Source: Wenjunlia vitaminophila DSM 41686
GTDB lineage: Bacteria > Actinomycetota > Actinomycetes > Streptomycetales > Streptomycetaceae
Assembly: GCF_000380165.1 (NCBI RefSeq)
Contig: NZ_KB904634.1
Coordinates: 63,131 to 127,130 of the forward strand
Length of the DNA stretch: 64,000 bases
Direction: 5' to 3'
Shown: positions 17,602-26,329 of the stretch, piece after piece
Layout: every line of letters begins with the position of its first letter
Numbering within the stretch: the first letter of the stretch is position 1
Translations under genes and position numbers: made by a program
Notes under the pieces: generated by a model
What the model was told of the DNA's origin: nothing
Database searches by the model: none
The model's input: only the letters and a program-made list of their open reading frames with translations

Positions 17602-19031
17602 GGCCGTACCTCCTGGTCGTTGGGTGGGCCCGGTGGTGGGTGGCCGACCGCGGACCCGGCGGCCGGCCGGTCGCCGAGGCGGTGCCGGTGGGCGTCGCCG
17701 CGCAGGGTGAGCAGGGCGGGGATGCTCACCGCACAGGTCGCCGCGGCGTAGTAGGCGGGTACGTCCACGCTGCCGGTGTGTTCGACGGTCTCGGTGATGA
17801 TGAGTCCGGCGGACCCGGAGAAGACCGCGTTGGACAGGCCGTAGGCCAGGCCGAGCCCGGTGTAGCGGACGGAGGTGGGGAACGCCTCGGCGAGCATCGC
17901 CGGGCCGGGGCCGGCGAGCAGTCCCACCACCGCTCCGGCCAGGAAGACGGCCCCGCCCCGCACCGGCTGGGGGGCCGCGGGGTCCTGGAGGAGGTTGAGC
18001 AGGGGCAGGGCCAGCAGGGTCACCAGCACGGCGCCGGTCAGCATCACGGCGCGCCGGCCGATCCGGTCGCTCAGCGCCCCCGCGGGCAGGATGCTGGCGG
18101 CGAAGCCGAGGTTGGCCAGCACCGTGGCGAGCAGCGCCTGGCGGAACGTGGCGTTCAGCGAGGTCTGGAGGTAGGCGGGCAGCACCACCAGGAAGGTGTA
18201 GCCGGCCGCGGACCAGCCCATGATCCGCCCCACCCCCAGCGCGATGGCGCCGGCTGTTCCCCGGGGCAGCGGTGCGGCCCCGTCCTCGACGGGCAGCCGG
18301 GCCGGCGTCGGTCCCGGGGCGGGGACCGGCGGCGGGGGTGGGTGGGGGCGGGACCGCCGGAAGGACGGGGTCTCCTCCAGCCGCAGCCGCAGCCACAGCG
18401 CGACCAGGCCCAGCGGCAGCGCCAGCAGGAACGGCACCCGCCACCCCCACCGCTCGAGCTGGTCCTGGGTGAGCACGGTGGCGAGCAGGGCGGCGAGACC
18501 CGCCCCGGCGAGCAGCCCCAGGGCCACGGTGAACGACTGCCAGGCCCCGTACAGTCCGCGGCGGCCGGGCGGCGCGAACTCCGTCATCACCGACACCGCC
18601 CCGCCGAACTCGCCACCGGCGGACAGTCCCTGGAGGACCCGCAGTGAGGTGAGCAGCCAGGGAGCGGCGGCACCCACGGTGGCGTAGGTGGGCAGCACGC
18701 CGATCAGGGTGGTCGCCCCGGTCATCAGCAGCAGGACCAGGATCAGGGTGGGGCGCCGGCCCACCCGGTCGCCGACCCGGCCGAAGAGGGCGGCGCCCAG
18801 GGGGCGGAAGAAGAACGCCAGGGCGAACGACGCGTAGGTCTTGACCAGCCCCTCCACGTCACTGGCCCCCTCGGGGGTGAAGAACGCCGTGGCGATGATC
18901 GTGGCGAAGTACCCGTAGGCGCCGAACTCGTACCACTCGATGAAGTTGCCGACGGAGCCGGCGAGCAGGGCGCGCCGCGATCGGGGCGGTTCGACGGTTC
19001 CGGCGCGCTCCTCCGGTGGGGTTGCCGTCAT
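17592..19031 (-). CDS. MFS transporter, metabolite:H+ symporter (MHS) family
   Basis: A 479-residue membrane protein with about 12 hydrophobic segments. The family start GNFIEWYEFGAYGYFATIIA and the loop FGRVGDRVGRRPTLIL are typical of the ProP/KgtP/ShiA group, and a second GALSDRIGRRAVML opens the C-terminal half. A proline-rich loop in the middle (about residues 235-265) is longer than usual. The ATG at 19029-19031 is preferred over an in-frame upstream ATG at 19052. It precedes and overlaps anmK, so import of an amino-sugar derivative is a reasonable guess, though MHS members usually carry organic acids or osmolytes. Confidence 0.88.
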   Translation of the reverse strand: MTATPPEERAGTVEPPRSRRALLAGSVGNFIEWYEFGAYGYFATIIATAFFTPEGASDVEGLVKTYASFALAFFFRPLGAALFGRVGDRVGRRPTLILVLLLMTGATTLIGVLPTYATVGAAAPWLLTSLRVLQGLSAGGEFGGAVSVMTEFAPPGRRGLYGAWQSFTVALGLLAGAGLAALLATVLTQDQLERWGWRVPFLLALPLGLVALWLRLRLEETPSFRRSRPHPPPPPVPAPGPTPARLPVEDGAAPLPRGTAGAIALGVGRIMGWSAAGYTFLVVLPAYLQTSLNATFRQALLATVLANLGFAASILPAGALSDRIGRRAVMLTGAVLVTLLALPLLNLLQDPAAPQPVRGGAVFLAGAVVGLLAGPGPAMLAEAFPTSVRYTGLGLAYGLSNAVFSGSAGLIITETVEHTGSVDVPAYYAAATCAVSIPALLTLRGDAHRHRLGDRPAAGSAVGHPPPGPPNDQEVRPCG

Positions 19032-19172
19032 CCTGCGATGATGCCCCGTCACCCGGTTCGGGACGCCGCGGCCGTTCCCGTCGGGCGCGATCCGGACACC
19101 GACCGCCTCAGCGGGTCACTCAGACCCGTCCCGAGTTGCCCATTATCAGACAAGCCTGCATGATTGCCTGTA

Positions 19173-19982
19173 ATGTCTGACTTCTTGACAGCACCAGTGC
19201 TACGCCGGGCCGCTCCCGCCGCTCCCCCGGCGTCGGACCTGCGCGTGGCCCTGGTGACCGGGGCGTCGTCGGGGATCGGCACCGCGGTCGCCGAGCGGCT
19301 GGCGGCCGAGGGCGGATGGCACCTGCTGCTCAGTGGGCGGGACCGGCAGCGGCTCGACCGGGTGGCCAGGAGGACCCGGGGCACTGCCCTCCCTGCCGAC
19401 CTCGCCACCCCGGACGGCAGCGCCCGGCTGGCCACCCGGGCACTGGCCGTCGCCGGCCGGGTCGACCTGCTGGTCGCCGGGGCGGGAGTGGGCTGGGCCG
19501 GTCCCTTCCGCACCATGCCGCCGTCCGCCATCACCCGCGTCCTGGAGGTGGACCTGCTCTCGGTGCTCCACCTGACCCGGCTGGTCCTGCCCCCGATGGT
19601 GGACCGCGGTCAGGGCCACCTGGTGCTCGTCGGGTCGATCGCCGGGCAGCTCGCGGTGCGGGAGGAAGCGGTGTACTCCGCGGCCAAGGCGGCGCTGACC
19701 GCCTTCGCCGACAGCCTGCGCTACGAGCTGGCCGGGACCGGAGTGCGGGTCTCGCTGGTGGTCCCCGGCGTGGTGGACACGCCGTTCTTCGAACGCCGGG
19801 GCGCCCCCTACCTCCGCTCCCGGCCCCGGCCGGTCCCCGCTGACCGGGTGGCGGACGCGGTGTGGAGCGCGGTCCGCCGGGGCCGGAGCGAGGTGTACGT
19901 TCCGGGCTGGCTGCGCCTGCCGCACCGCCTGCGGGGTGTCGCCCCCTCCCTCTACCGCCTGCTGGCCGCGCGCTTCGGGTGA
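19173..19982 (+). CDS. Short-chain dehydrogenase/reductase
   Basis: A 269-residue classical SDR that oxidises or reduces an alcohol/carbonyl with NAD(P). Seen: the cofactor loop VTGASSGIG, the Asn-replaced AGAGVGWAGP segment, catalytic Ser in VLVGSIAGQLA and YSAAK with the catalytic Tyr/Lys, and PGVVDTPFF after it. A 20-residue N-terminal tail precedes the fold. ATG 19173 is chosen over TTG 19164. The start sits inside an inverted repeat (CAGACA 19147-19152, TGTCTG 19174-19179) that might be an operator, but this could be chance. The substrate is unknown. Confidence 0.9.
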   Translation: MSDFLTAPVLRRAAPAAPPASDLRVALVTGASSGIGTAVAERLAAEGGWHLLLSGRDRQRLDRVARRTRGTALPADLATPDGSARLATRALAVAGRVDLLVAGAGVGWAGPFRTMPPSAITRVLEVDLLSVLHLTRLVLPPMVDRGQGHLVLVGSIAGQLAVREEAVYSAAKAALTAFADSLRYELAGTGVRVSLVVPGVVDTPFFERRGAPYLRSRPRPVPADRVADAVWSAVRRGRSEVYVPGWLRLPHRLRGVAPSLYRLLAARFG

Positions 19983-20010
19983 GCAACCCGGGCCCGGCTC
20001 CGCGGCGGGC

Positions 20011-21027
20011 TCAGTCCCGGCGTCTGGCCATGCTGGAGTCCCGGACCACCAGTTCCGGCTGGAAGACGACGCTTCGGTGCTGGTGGTCCCGGGCGTCCCC
20101 GGAGGTCTCCTCGATCAACAGCTCCGCCGCGGTGCGGCCGATGCGGAAGGCCGGCCGGCGCACGGAGGTCAGCGGGACCGTGGCCGCCGCGGCGAACTCG
20201 ATGTCGTCGTAGCCGACCAGCGACACGTCCTCCGGCACCCGCACCCCGGCCGCGTACAGCGCCTGGAGCACTCCCAGCGCGATCAGGTCGTTGGCGCAGA
20301 ACACCGCCGTGGGCCGCTCGGGCAGACCCAGCAGCCGGGCGCCGGCGTCCCGGCCGGCCGCCACGTCCAGCCGCTCCGCGCCGACCAGCACCACACTGTC
20401 GCGGGACAGCCCGGCCTCGGCCGCCGCGAGCAGCGCACCGCGGTACCGGTCCTGGCACTGGGTCAGGTGCATCGGGCCGCTGACGTGGGCGATCCTGCGG
20501 TGACCGCCGGCCAGCAGGTGCCGCACGGCCAGGGTGCCCCCGGTGACGTCGTCCATGGAGACCGAGCACACCTCCCCGGCCGGCGCCGACCGGTCCGCGA
20601 GGACGAACGGGATGCCGTGGCGGCGGAAGTCGTCCAGGTTCCGCCCGCTGGTTTCGGCCGGGGTCACCAGCACCCCGCGCACCCGTTGCTCGGCGAACAG
20701 GGCCAGGTACTCCGCCTCCTCCCGGGGGCTCTCCGCGCAGTTGCAGACCATCACCCCCAGCCCGGCGGCGCGGGCGGCCCGCTCCGCGCCCCTGGCCAGC
20801 TCCACGAAGAAGGGGTTGCCCATGTCCAGCACCAGCAGGGCGACGATCCTGCTGTGTCCGGCGCGCAGGTGCCGCGCGGACTCGCTGCGGACGTAGCCGA
20901 GCAGCTCGATCGCCGCCAGTACCCGGCGGCGGGTGTCCTCGGCCACCATCTCCGGCCGGTTGATCACGTTGGACACGGTGCCCACCGACACCCCGGCCCG
21001 CCGGGCCACGTCCTTGATGCTGGCCAT
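20011..21027 (-). CDS. LacI-family regulator, probable repressor of the rhamnose-type operon
   Basis: A 338-residue LacI/GalR protein. The DNA-binding head is textbook (SIKDVARRAGVSVGTVSNVI, then the hinge-helix region SESARHLRAGHSRIV), followed by a periplasmic-binding-like sensor core (ALLVLDMGNPFFVE, VSLVGYDDIEFA). The in-frame ATG at 21025-21027 is preferred to one two codons upstream. It lies 70 bp after the isomerase gene on the same strand and could be read with the operon or from its own promoter. Its likely targets are the two TGAAASGATTCA sites upstream of the ABC ATPase gene. The effector is inferred, not shown. Confidence 0.9.
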   Translation of the reverse strand: MASIKDVARRAGVSVGTVSNVINRPEMVAEDTRRRVLAAIELLGYVRSESARHLRAGHSRIVALLVLDMGNPFFVELARGAERAARAAGLGVMVCNCAESPREEAEYLALFAEQRVRGVLVTPAETSGRNLDDFRRHGIPFVLADRSAPAGEVCSVSMDDVTGGTLAVRHLLAGGHRRIAHVSGPMHLTQCQDRYRGALLAAAEAGLSRDSVVLVGAERLDVAAGRDAGARLLGLPERPTAVFCANDLIALGVLQALYAAGVRVPEDVSLVGYDDIEFAAAATVPLTSVRRPAFRIGRTAAELLIEETSGDARDHQHRSVVFQPELVVRDSSMARRRD

Positions 21028-21097
21028 TCCCACCGCTTCCGTCCCCGAGTCCCGACCACCTCGATCCGCGCCGATCCGCCCGGGCGGCGGACCGGGT

Positions 21098-22516
21098 TCA
21101 GGCCCCGACCGTCACCAGGTCCAGGCCGGTGAGATCGGCCAGGCACCTGAGGTCGGGCAGGAGGTGCCCGACGGCGAGCGTCCAGTGGTGCCCGACACCG
21201 CTGCCGCTCCACTCGTCGGTCCACTCCCCCGGGTCCCTGCCGAAGTCCACCCGCGAGGTGGTGTTGCCGATCTGGAGCAGGGGACCACCGACGACCTCCC
21301 CCTCGGCGGCGACCAGGCGGTACCGTCCGTCGCGGCCCTGGCCGACGCCGAGCAACGTCACGGGGCCCTGCCGCACGTCGAACTCCACCGACACGCCCCA
21401 GCCGCGTTTGCCGTGGTAGACACCGAGGCCACGCAGCAGCGGCCGGCGCTCGCTGATCGCCAGGTGACCGGGCCCGTCGTGGCCCATCTCCACCACGCCG
21501 TCCCGGAAGTTCAGCGCCTGGAGCTCGGTGAAGGAGCCCCCGGCGCCGAGCCGGTCCGCGATCAGCATCGCCAACGACGTCCGCAGCTCGTACTCGCCGC
21601 AGGCCGGCACCCCCCGGGCGGTCAGCAGCGAGGCACCGAGGATCACGCCGGCGCCCAGCCGTTCGTGGACCTCCCCCTCAAGACCGCGGTGGTAGTAGGC
21701 GAGGGTGTCCAGGTCGAAGTCGGCGACCAGGGCGTCGAGACCCACGGAGACCCGGGCCGCCCAGCGCAGGTCCTCCTCGACCACCGAGTCGGCGAGCTCG
21801 AACGTCCCGCGCGCCTCGGCGAGCTTCGCCGCGACCTGCTCCTCGGTGGCCTCCTGGACACGCACCCGCAGGTCGTCGAACTCCAGTACCTCCACGTGCC
21901 CGCCGAGGTTGGCGCTGACCATGGTCAGGTCCGTGGAGACGTCGTACATGCCCGGGTAGAGGTGGCCCATCAGGCCGTGCCGGCCGTGGCGCAGCACCGA
22001 CCGCACGCCGGCCGCGCGGACCCAGCGGCCGATCCGGTCCCAGGCCCGTTCGTCCTCCAGGTAGCCGGAGACCGAACGGAAGGGGACCCCGACCCGCTGG
22101 AACGCGTTGGCCATCTCGGGCAGCGGGCAGGCGCCGCAGTAGGCCAGCCACTGACCGGTGTCGAACGAGGCGTGGTCCATCGCCTCGGTGGGCTGGAGGT
22201 TGATCAGCAACACCGGTGCGCCGCCCCGTTGGGCGATGGGCACCAGCATCGTGGCGGTCATGTACGTGGTCAGGAAACCAACGATCACGTCGCAGTCGGC
22301 GGCGCGCAGCCGCTCCGCCGCCGCCGCGCCCTCCTGGGCGTCGGAGACGAAACCGACGTCCACCACCTCGGCGTCGAACTCCCGCATCCGCTCGGCGACC
22401 CGGGCGGCGGAGCGGCGGAGCTGTGGCAGGAGGTCGGGGAACTGGGGCCAGTAGGCACCCAGCCCACCCGCCACCAGGCCGACCTTCGGTTTGCGGGCGG
22501 TCGCCGGGACACGCAT
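21098..22516 (-). CDS. L-fucose/L-arabinose isomerase-family protein
   Basis: A 472-residue protein of the AraA/FucI fold, which interconverts aldose and ketose sugars with a metal. The start PKVGLVAGGLGAYWPQFPDL and GFLTTYMTATMLVPIAQRG match AraA-like isomerases; the core includes GMYDVSTDLTMVSANLGGH and a C-terminal half with GDRLGAGG-like and GNTTSRVDFG segments. Acidic candidates for metal binding lie around ELQALNFRDGVVEMGHDG. It is the last enzyme gene of the rhamnose-type operon, but it does not look like the canonical RhaA or RhaI isomerases. It probably acts on L-rhamnose or another 6-deoxy-sugar (inference). Confidence 0.85.
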   Translation of the reverse strand: MRVPATARKPKVGLVAGGLGAYWPQFPDLLPQLRRSAARVAERMREFDAEVVDVGFVSDAQEGAAAAERLRAADCDVIVGFLTTYMTATMLVPIAQRGGAPVLLINLQPTEAMDHASFDTGQWLAYCGACPLPEMANAFQRVGVPFRSVSGYLEDERAWDRIGRWVRAAGVRSVLRHGRHGLMGHLYPGMYDVSTDLTMVSANLGGHVEVLEFDDLRVRVQEATEEQVAAKLAEARGTFELADSVVEEDLRWAARVSVGLDALVADFDLDTLAYYHRGLEGEVHERLGAGVILGASLLTARGVPACGEYELRTSLAMLIADRLGAGGSFTELQALNFRDGVVEMGHDGPGHLAISERRPLLRGLGVYHGKRGWGVSVEFDVRQGPVTLLGVGQGRDGRYRLVAAEGEVVGGPLLQIGNTTSRVDFGRDPGEWTDEWSGSGVGHHWTLAVGHLLPDLRCLADLTGLDLVTVGA

Positions 22517-22584
22517 GGGGCTTCTCCTCACTGCTGGCTGGGGCGTCGGCCGGGGCTGCCGACGGTCTCGTGGGGCACCGGCCC

Positions 22585-22923
22585 CTAGGGAAGGTGGAAC
22601 ACCTCGGGCAGGGGCCGCATGGCCTCGTCGGGGCGGGCGCCGCCCGTCCCTCCCACGCCGCCGTCGTCCTCGAAGAACCCGGCCATCTCCGCCTGCCAGC
22701 GGGCGTTGACCTCGGTGGCTGCCATGGCCGCGCGGGCGGCGTCGAAGTCCTCGGTCTCCAGGTAGCCCACCAGCAGGCCGTCGTCGCGCAGGAAGAGCGA
22801 GTAGTTGCTCCAGCCGCTCGCGGACAGCGCCTGCCGCATCTCGGGCCAGACCGCCGCGTGCCGCTCCCGGTACTCCTCGATCCGGTCCTCGCGGACCCGC
22901 AACACGAAGCACACCCGCTGCAC
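22585..22923 (-). CDS. rhaM: L-rhamnose mutarotase
   Basis: A 112-residue protein of the RhaM (YiiL) family, which interconverts the anomers of L-rhamnose. The compact start MQRVCFVLRV, the catalytic-region EYRERHAAVWPEM with His, and SNYSLFLRDDGLLVGYLE are characteristic; the family is small and its presence is the strongest sign that the operon handles rhamnose. A Gly-rich stretch (DDGGVGGTGG) near the C-terminus is a local insertion. It lies between the hairpin after the binding protein and the isomerase gene. Confidence 0.9.
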   Translation of the reverse strand: MQRVCFVLRVREDRIEEYRERHAAVWPEMRQALSASGWSNYSLFLRDDGLLVGYLETEDFDAARAAMAATEVNARWQAEMAGFFEDDGGVGGTGGARPDEAMRPLPEVFHLP

Positions 22924-22995
22924 TGCGCCTCCTTCGGTGGTGGGTGGGTGGGTGACGTCTCGGGGCCGGCGCCACCGCGGGGCCCGCCGGGGTCA

Positions 22996-23031
22996 CCCTC
23001 CCCGCCTCGGGGTCGGCAGCGGCGGGGAGGG
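22996..23031 (-). terminator. Intra-operon hairpin downstream of the rhamnose-binding lipoprotein gene
   Basis: CCCTCCCCGCC (22996-23006) and GGCGGGGAGGG (23021-23031) form a perfect 11-bp stem with a 14-base loop. It lies between the binding-protein stop and rhaM. Such hairpins often protect or partly terminate the message so that the binding protein is made in excess. Confidence 0.6.
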
Positions 23032-23070
23032 GAGCGGGGGCGCGCACGGCGGCGCCGGTGGACCGACGGA

Positions 23071-24156
23071 TCAGAAGTCGTACTTGTCGATGTTGCTCTT
23101 GTCGAAAATGGTGGGCGGGCCGAGGATCACCTCTCCGTCCTTGCCCACGGTGAACTCGCCCAGCTTGCCGGCCTTGTAGGTCTCCCCCTCGGCGCCGGTG
23201 ATCTGACCCGAGGCGAGGGCCGCGGCGGTGTACGACGACAGGTAGCCCAGGTCGTTCGGGTCCCACAGGGAGAACTGCTCGACCGTGCCGTCCTTGACGT
23301 ACTTGCGCATCTGGTTGGGCGTGCCGAGCCCGTTGATGACGACCTTGCCCTTGTAGGACGAGTCGCTGACGTAGCGGGCCGCCGCCGCGATGCCGACGGT
23401 GGTGGGCGAGATGATGCCCTTCAGGTCCGGGTACGCCTGGAGGAGCCCCTGCGTCTGCTGGAAGGACTTCTGGTCGTCGTCGTCACCGTAGGCGACCTTG
23501 ACCAGTTCCATGCCCTTGTACTTGGGGTCCTCCAACTCCTTCTTCATGAAGTCGATCCAGGTGTTCTGGTTGGTCGCGTTCTGGGTGGCCGACAGGATCG
23601 CGAACTTGCCCTTGTAGTTGAGTTGCTTGCCGAGGTTGCGCACCAGGCTCCGGCCGATCTCCTCGGAGCTGGCCTGGTTGATGAAGACCTGGCGGCAGTC
23701 CTTGGCGGTGTCGGAGTCGTAGGCGACCACGGCTATGCCCTGGTCCATGGCCTGCTGGAGCGGGCCGCAGACGGCGTTGGGGTCGTTCGCCGCGATCAGG
23801 ATGGCGTCCTGCTTCTGCTGGATCAGGGTGTTGATGTAGGACACCTGGGAAGAGGCGCTGGCGTCGGACGGGCCGACCTCCTTGGCGTCCCCGCCGTACT
23901 CCTTGGCCGCGGCCATCCCGGCCTTGTCCACGATGGTCTCGTACGGGTTGTTGATCTGCTTGGGCAGGAAGGCGACCTTCAGCCCCTCCTTGATGGGGGC
24001 GTCGGGGTTCGCCGTGGCCTCGGTCTTCTTCTCCGGCTTGGTGTTGTCCTCCTCGGAGTCCTTGGTGGTGCCGGAGCACCCGGCCACGACGAGGAGGGCA
24101 CAGGCCACGGCGGTGGCAGCGGTGCCGCGGCGCCGGACGGTGGAGCGCGTGGTCAT
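23071..24156 (-). CDS. rhaS: Rhamnose ABC transporter substrate-binding lipoprotein
   Basis: A 361-residue type-I sugar-binding protein of the RbsB/RhaS kind. Signal region RRRGTAATAVACALLVVAGC ends in a lipobox Cys, followed by an acidic/lysine-rich linker. The core KVAFLPKQINNPYETIVDKA, QKQDAILIAANDPNAVCG and GIISPTTVGIAAAARYV matches the rhamnose-binding subgroup (Rhizobium RhaS, S. coelicolor homologue). It is lysine-richer than its neighbours, as exported proteins here often are. It lies 51 bp after the permease gene of the same operon. Confidence 0.9.
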   Translation of the reverse strand: MTTRSTVRRRGTAATAVACALLVVAGCSGTTKDSEEDNTKPEKKTEATANPDAPIKEGLKVAFLPKQINNPYETIVDKAGMAAAKEYGGDAKEVGPSDASASSQVSYINTLIQQKQDAILIAANDPNAVCGPLQQAMDQGIAVVAYDSDTAKDCRQVFINQASSEEIGRSLVRNLGKQLNYKGKFAILSATQNATNQNTWIDFMKKELEDPKYKGMELVKVAYGDDDDQKSFQQTQGLLQAYPDLKGIISPTTVGIAAAARYVSDSSYKGKVVINGLGTPNQMRKYVKDGTVEQFSLWDPNDLGYLSSYTAAALASGQITGAEGETYKAGKLGEFTVGKDGEVILGPPTIFDKSNIDKYDF

Positions 24157-24207
24157 GAGGGGCCCTTCCGGGGTTGCGGGGACATGATGGGGTGTCAGCT
24201 CTCGTCG

Positions 24208-25290
24208 TCAGCCGGTTCTCGTCGAAAGGCCGGGACGTGGGGACGGGGGTGGTGGGGTCGGCGCGTCACCGGCCCGCAGGGCGCGGGACTGGCGCCGGGT
24301 GGTGACCGACTCGACGAGCCGCGGGGTGAGCACCGACAGGACCAGCAACAGCCCGGTGACGATCACCTGGACCTCGTTGGTCACGTCGTTGAGCGTCAGC
24401 AGGTTCTTCAGGATGCCGATCAGCAACAGGCCGGCGACCGCGCCGCCGAGGGTGCCCCGGCCACCGTTGAAGTCGACGCCGCCGAGGAGCACCGAGGCGA
24501 TCACGACCATCTCGAGCCCCAGGCCGTTGTCCGCCCGGGCACTGCCGTAGCGCAGGGTGTAGACGATCCCGGCGAAGGCGGCGAACAGGCCGCTCACGGC
24601 GAAGAGGACGAGTTTGATGCGGCGCACCCGGATGCCGGCGAAGAACGCGGCGTCCTCCTGCGAACCGATGGCGTACAGGGATCGGCCGACACCCGTGGCG
24701 TGCAGCACCACCGCGGTGACCACGGCCACGACGGCGAACAGGGCGATGGGGTAGGGGACGAAGGTCCCCGGCACGTCCTCCCTGACCCAGTCGGTGTAGG
24801 TGGCGGGGAACTGGGTCACCGCCTCGGTGCCGAGGACCACCGAGGCCAGTCCGCGGAACAGGGTCAGCGTGCCGATGGTGACCGCGAGCGAGGGCAGTCC
24901 GACGCTGGTCACCAGCCATCCGTTGAGCAGTCCGCCGAGCACGCCCACGACCAGGACGACCGGGACGATGGTCTCGAAGGTCCAGCCGGCGTCCCACAAC
25001 TGGCCCACCAGGGAGCTGGCGAGGCCCAGCATGGAGGCGACCGACAGGTCGATCTGGCCCGCGACCACCAGCAGGGTCATCGGCAGCGCGATCAGCCCCA
25101 CCTCGGCGATGTCGTTGAGGGCGAAGGACAGGTTGCTCGAGCTGGCGAAGTCGCTGGTGCTGCCGGCGCCGGTGGCGAAGACGGCCACCAGCAGGATGCC
25201 CACGGCGACGTCCCAGCGCAGCAGCCGGCTCCACTCGAAGGCGATCGGCGCGGCCTCGCCCGCCGCGGGCCCCGTGGGTTCAGGCGCCAT
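24208..25290 (-). CDS. rhaQ: Rhamnose ABC transporter permease 2
   Basis: A 360-residue RbsC-type permease with about ten hydrophobic segments. The family core AGQIDLSVASMLGLASSLVG and LPSLAVTIGTLTLFRGLASV is clear, as is VIASVLLGGVDFNGGRGTLG near the C-terminal membrane segments. A proline-rich tail follows. Two in-frame ATGs (25290 and 25296) are possible; both overlap the end of the previous permease gene. With the first permease it forms a heterodimeric channel. Confidence 0.9.
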   Translation of the reverse strand: MAPEPTGPAAGEAAPIAFEWSRLLRWDVAVGILLVAVFATGAGSTSDFASSSNLSFALNDIAEVGLIALPMTLLVVAGQIDLSVASMLGLASSLVGQLWDAGWTFETIVPVVLVVGVLGGLLNGWLVTSVGLPSLAVTIGTLTLFRGLASVVLGTEAVTQFPATYTDWVREDVPGTFVPYPIALFAVVAVVTAVVLHATGVGRSLYAIGSQEDAAFFAGIRVRRIKLVLFAVSGLFAAFAGIVYTLRYGSARADNGLGLEMVVIASVLLGGVDFNGGRGTLGGAVAGLLLIGILKNLLTLNDVTNEVQVIVTGLLLVLSVLTPRLVESVTTRRQSRALRAGDAPTPPPPSPRPGLSTRTG

Positions 25291-26329
25291 GGCCATGGCG
25301 GGCGCTCCTCTTCCTCAGCGCACGGGTCATGCGCACGTTGACGATCCGGTCCGCGGTGATCGCGGCGAGCAGCAGGGCGCCGGTGATGGCGTCCTCCCAG
25401 AAGGGGTCCACCTTCAGCACCACCAGGGCGCTGCCGATGGTGGTGAGCAACATGGCACCCAGCGCGGCGCCCCAGACGGTGCCGACACCGCCGACGATGG
25501 CCACGCCGCCGACCACCACGGCGCTGACCACGGTCAGCTCCCAGCCGTGCGCGTTGTCCGCGACCACGGTGCCGAAGCGGGCCAGCCACAGCGCCCCGGC
25601 GAACCCGGCGATGGTGCCGCACAGCACGTAGGCGGTGAGCACCCGGCGCCGGATCGGGACGCCGGCGAGCCGGGCCGCGTCGGGGTTGGAGCCGATCGCG
25701 TAGAGCTCCCGGCCGCTGCGGTAGCTCCGCAGGTAGTAGGCGACGGCGACCAGGACCGCGGCAGCGATCAGGGACAGGTAGGGCAGCCCGATCACGCTTC
25801 CGCTCCCCAGGTCGAGGACGCCCTCGGGCACCTCGGACGCGTTGATCTGCTCGCCGTGCGCCCACCAGTGGTCGATGCCCTGGATGATGTAGAGCGTGCC
25901 GAGGGTGACCACCAGCGCCGGCACCCGGCCGAAGCTCACCAGGAATCCGTTGACCAGCCCGCACACCGCTCCGATGCCCATGCCCAGCAGCAGCACGAGC
26001 ACCGCGTTGCGGTCGGTGTCCGAGACGAAGGTGCCGCAGGCGAAGGCCGACAGGCCCACCACCGAACCGACCGACAGGTCGATGTTCCGCGTGATCACCA
26101 CCACCGACTGGCCGACGGCCAGGAGCACCAGGATCGACGCGTTGAGCATCAGGTCCTTGGTGCCCTGTTCGGACAGGAACCGGTGGTTGGTCAGCCAGGT
26201 GCCGAGGACCAGCAGGACCAGCGCCCCGGCGATGCTGATCTCCCGCGCCCGGAAGACGGTGTCCACCAGCGAACGAGAGGAGCGTTCGGACGCCCCGGGC
26301 GGCGCGGGGGTCTGGAGCGTCGTGGTCAT
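25280..26329 (-). CDS. rhaP: Rhamnose ABC transporter permease 1
   Basis: A 349-residue RbsC-type permease. Family marks are [40 protein letters not shown] and [19 protein letters not shown]. The ATG overlaps the ATPase stop by 4 bp. The sequence [15 protein letters not shown] between membrane segments is typical of the rhamnose-transport subgroup rather than ribose. Confidence 0.9.
   Translation of the reverse strand: MTTTLQTPAPPGASERSSRSLVDTVFRAREISIAGALVLLVLGTWLTNHRFLSEQGTKDLMLNASILVLLAVGQSVVVITRNIDLSVGSVVGLSAFACGTFVSDTDRNAVLVLLLGMGIGAVCGLVNGFLVSFGRVPALVVTLGTLYIIQGIDHWWAHGEQINASEVPEGVLDLGSGSVIGLPYLSLIAAAVLVAVAYYLRSYRSGRELYAIGSNPDAARLAGVPIRRRVLTAYVLCGTIAGFAGALWLARFGTVVADNAHGWELTVVSAVVVGGVAIVGGVGTVWGAALGAMLLTTIGSALVVLKVDPFWEDAITGALLLAAITADRIVNVRMTRALRKRSARHGHGA

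Noticed and set aside
19147-19179. CAGACA/TGTCTG inverted repeat at the SDR start as an operator
   Set aside because: Short arms and a 21-bp spacer; chance is likely, so it is only mentioned in the gene entry.
22216-25341. 1041-codon plus-strand frame across the rhamnose-type operon
   Set aside because: It lies opposite recognised isomerase, mutarotase, binding-protein and permease genes and is low in complexity.
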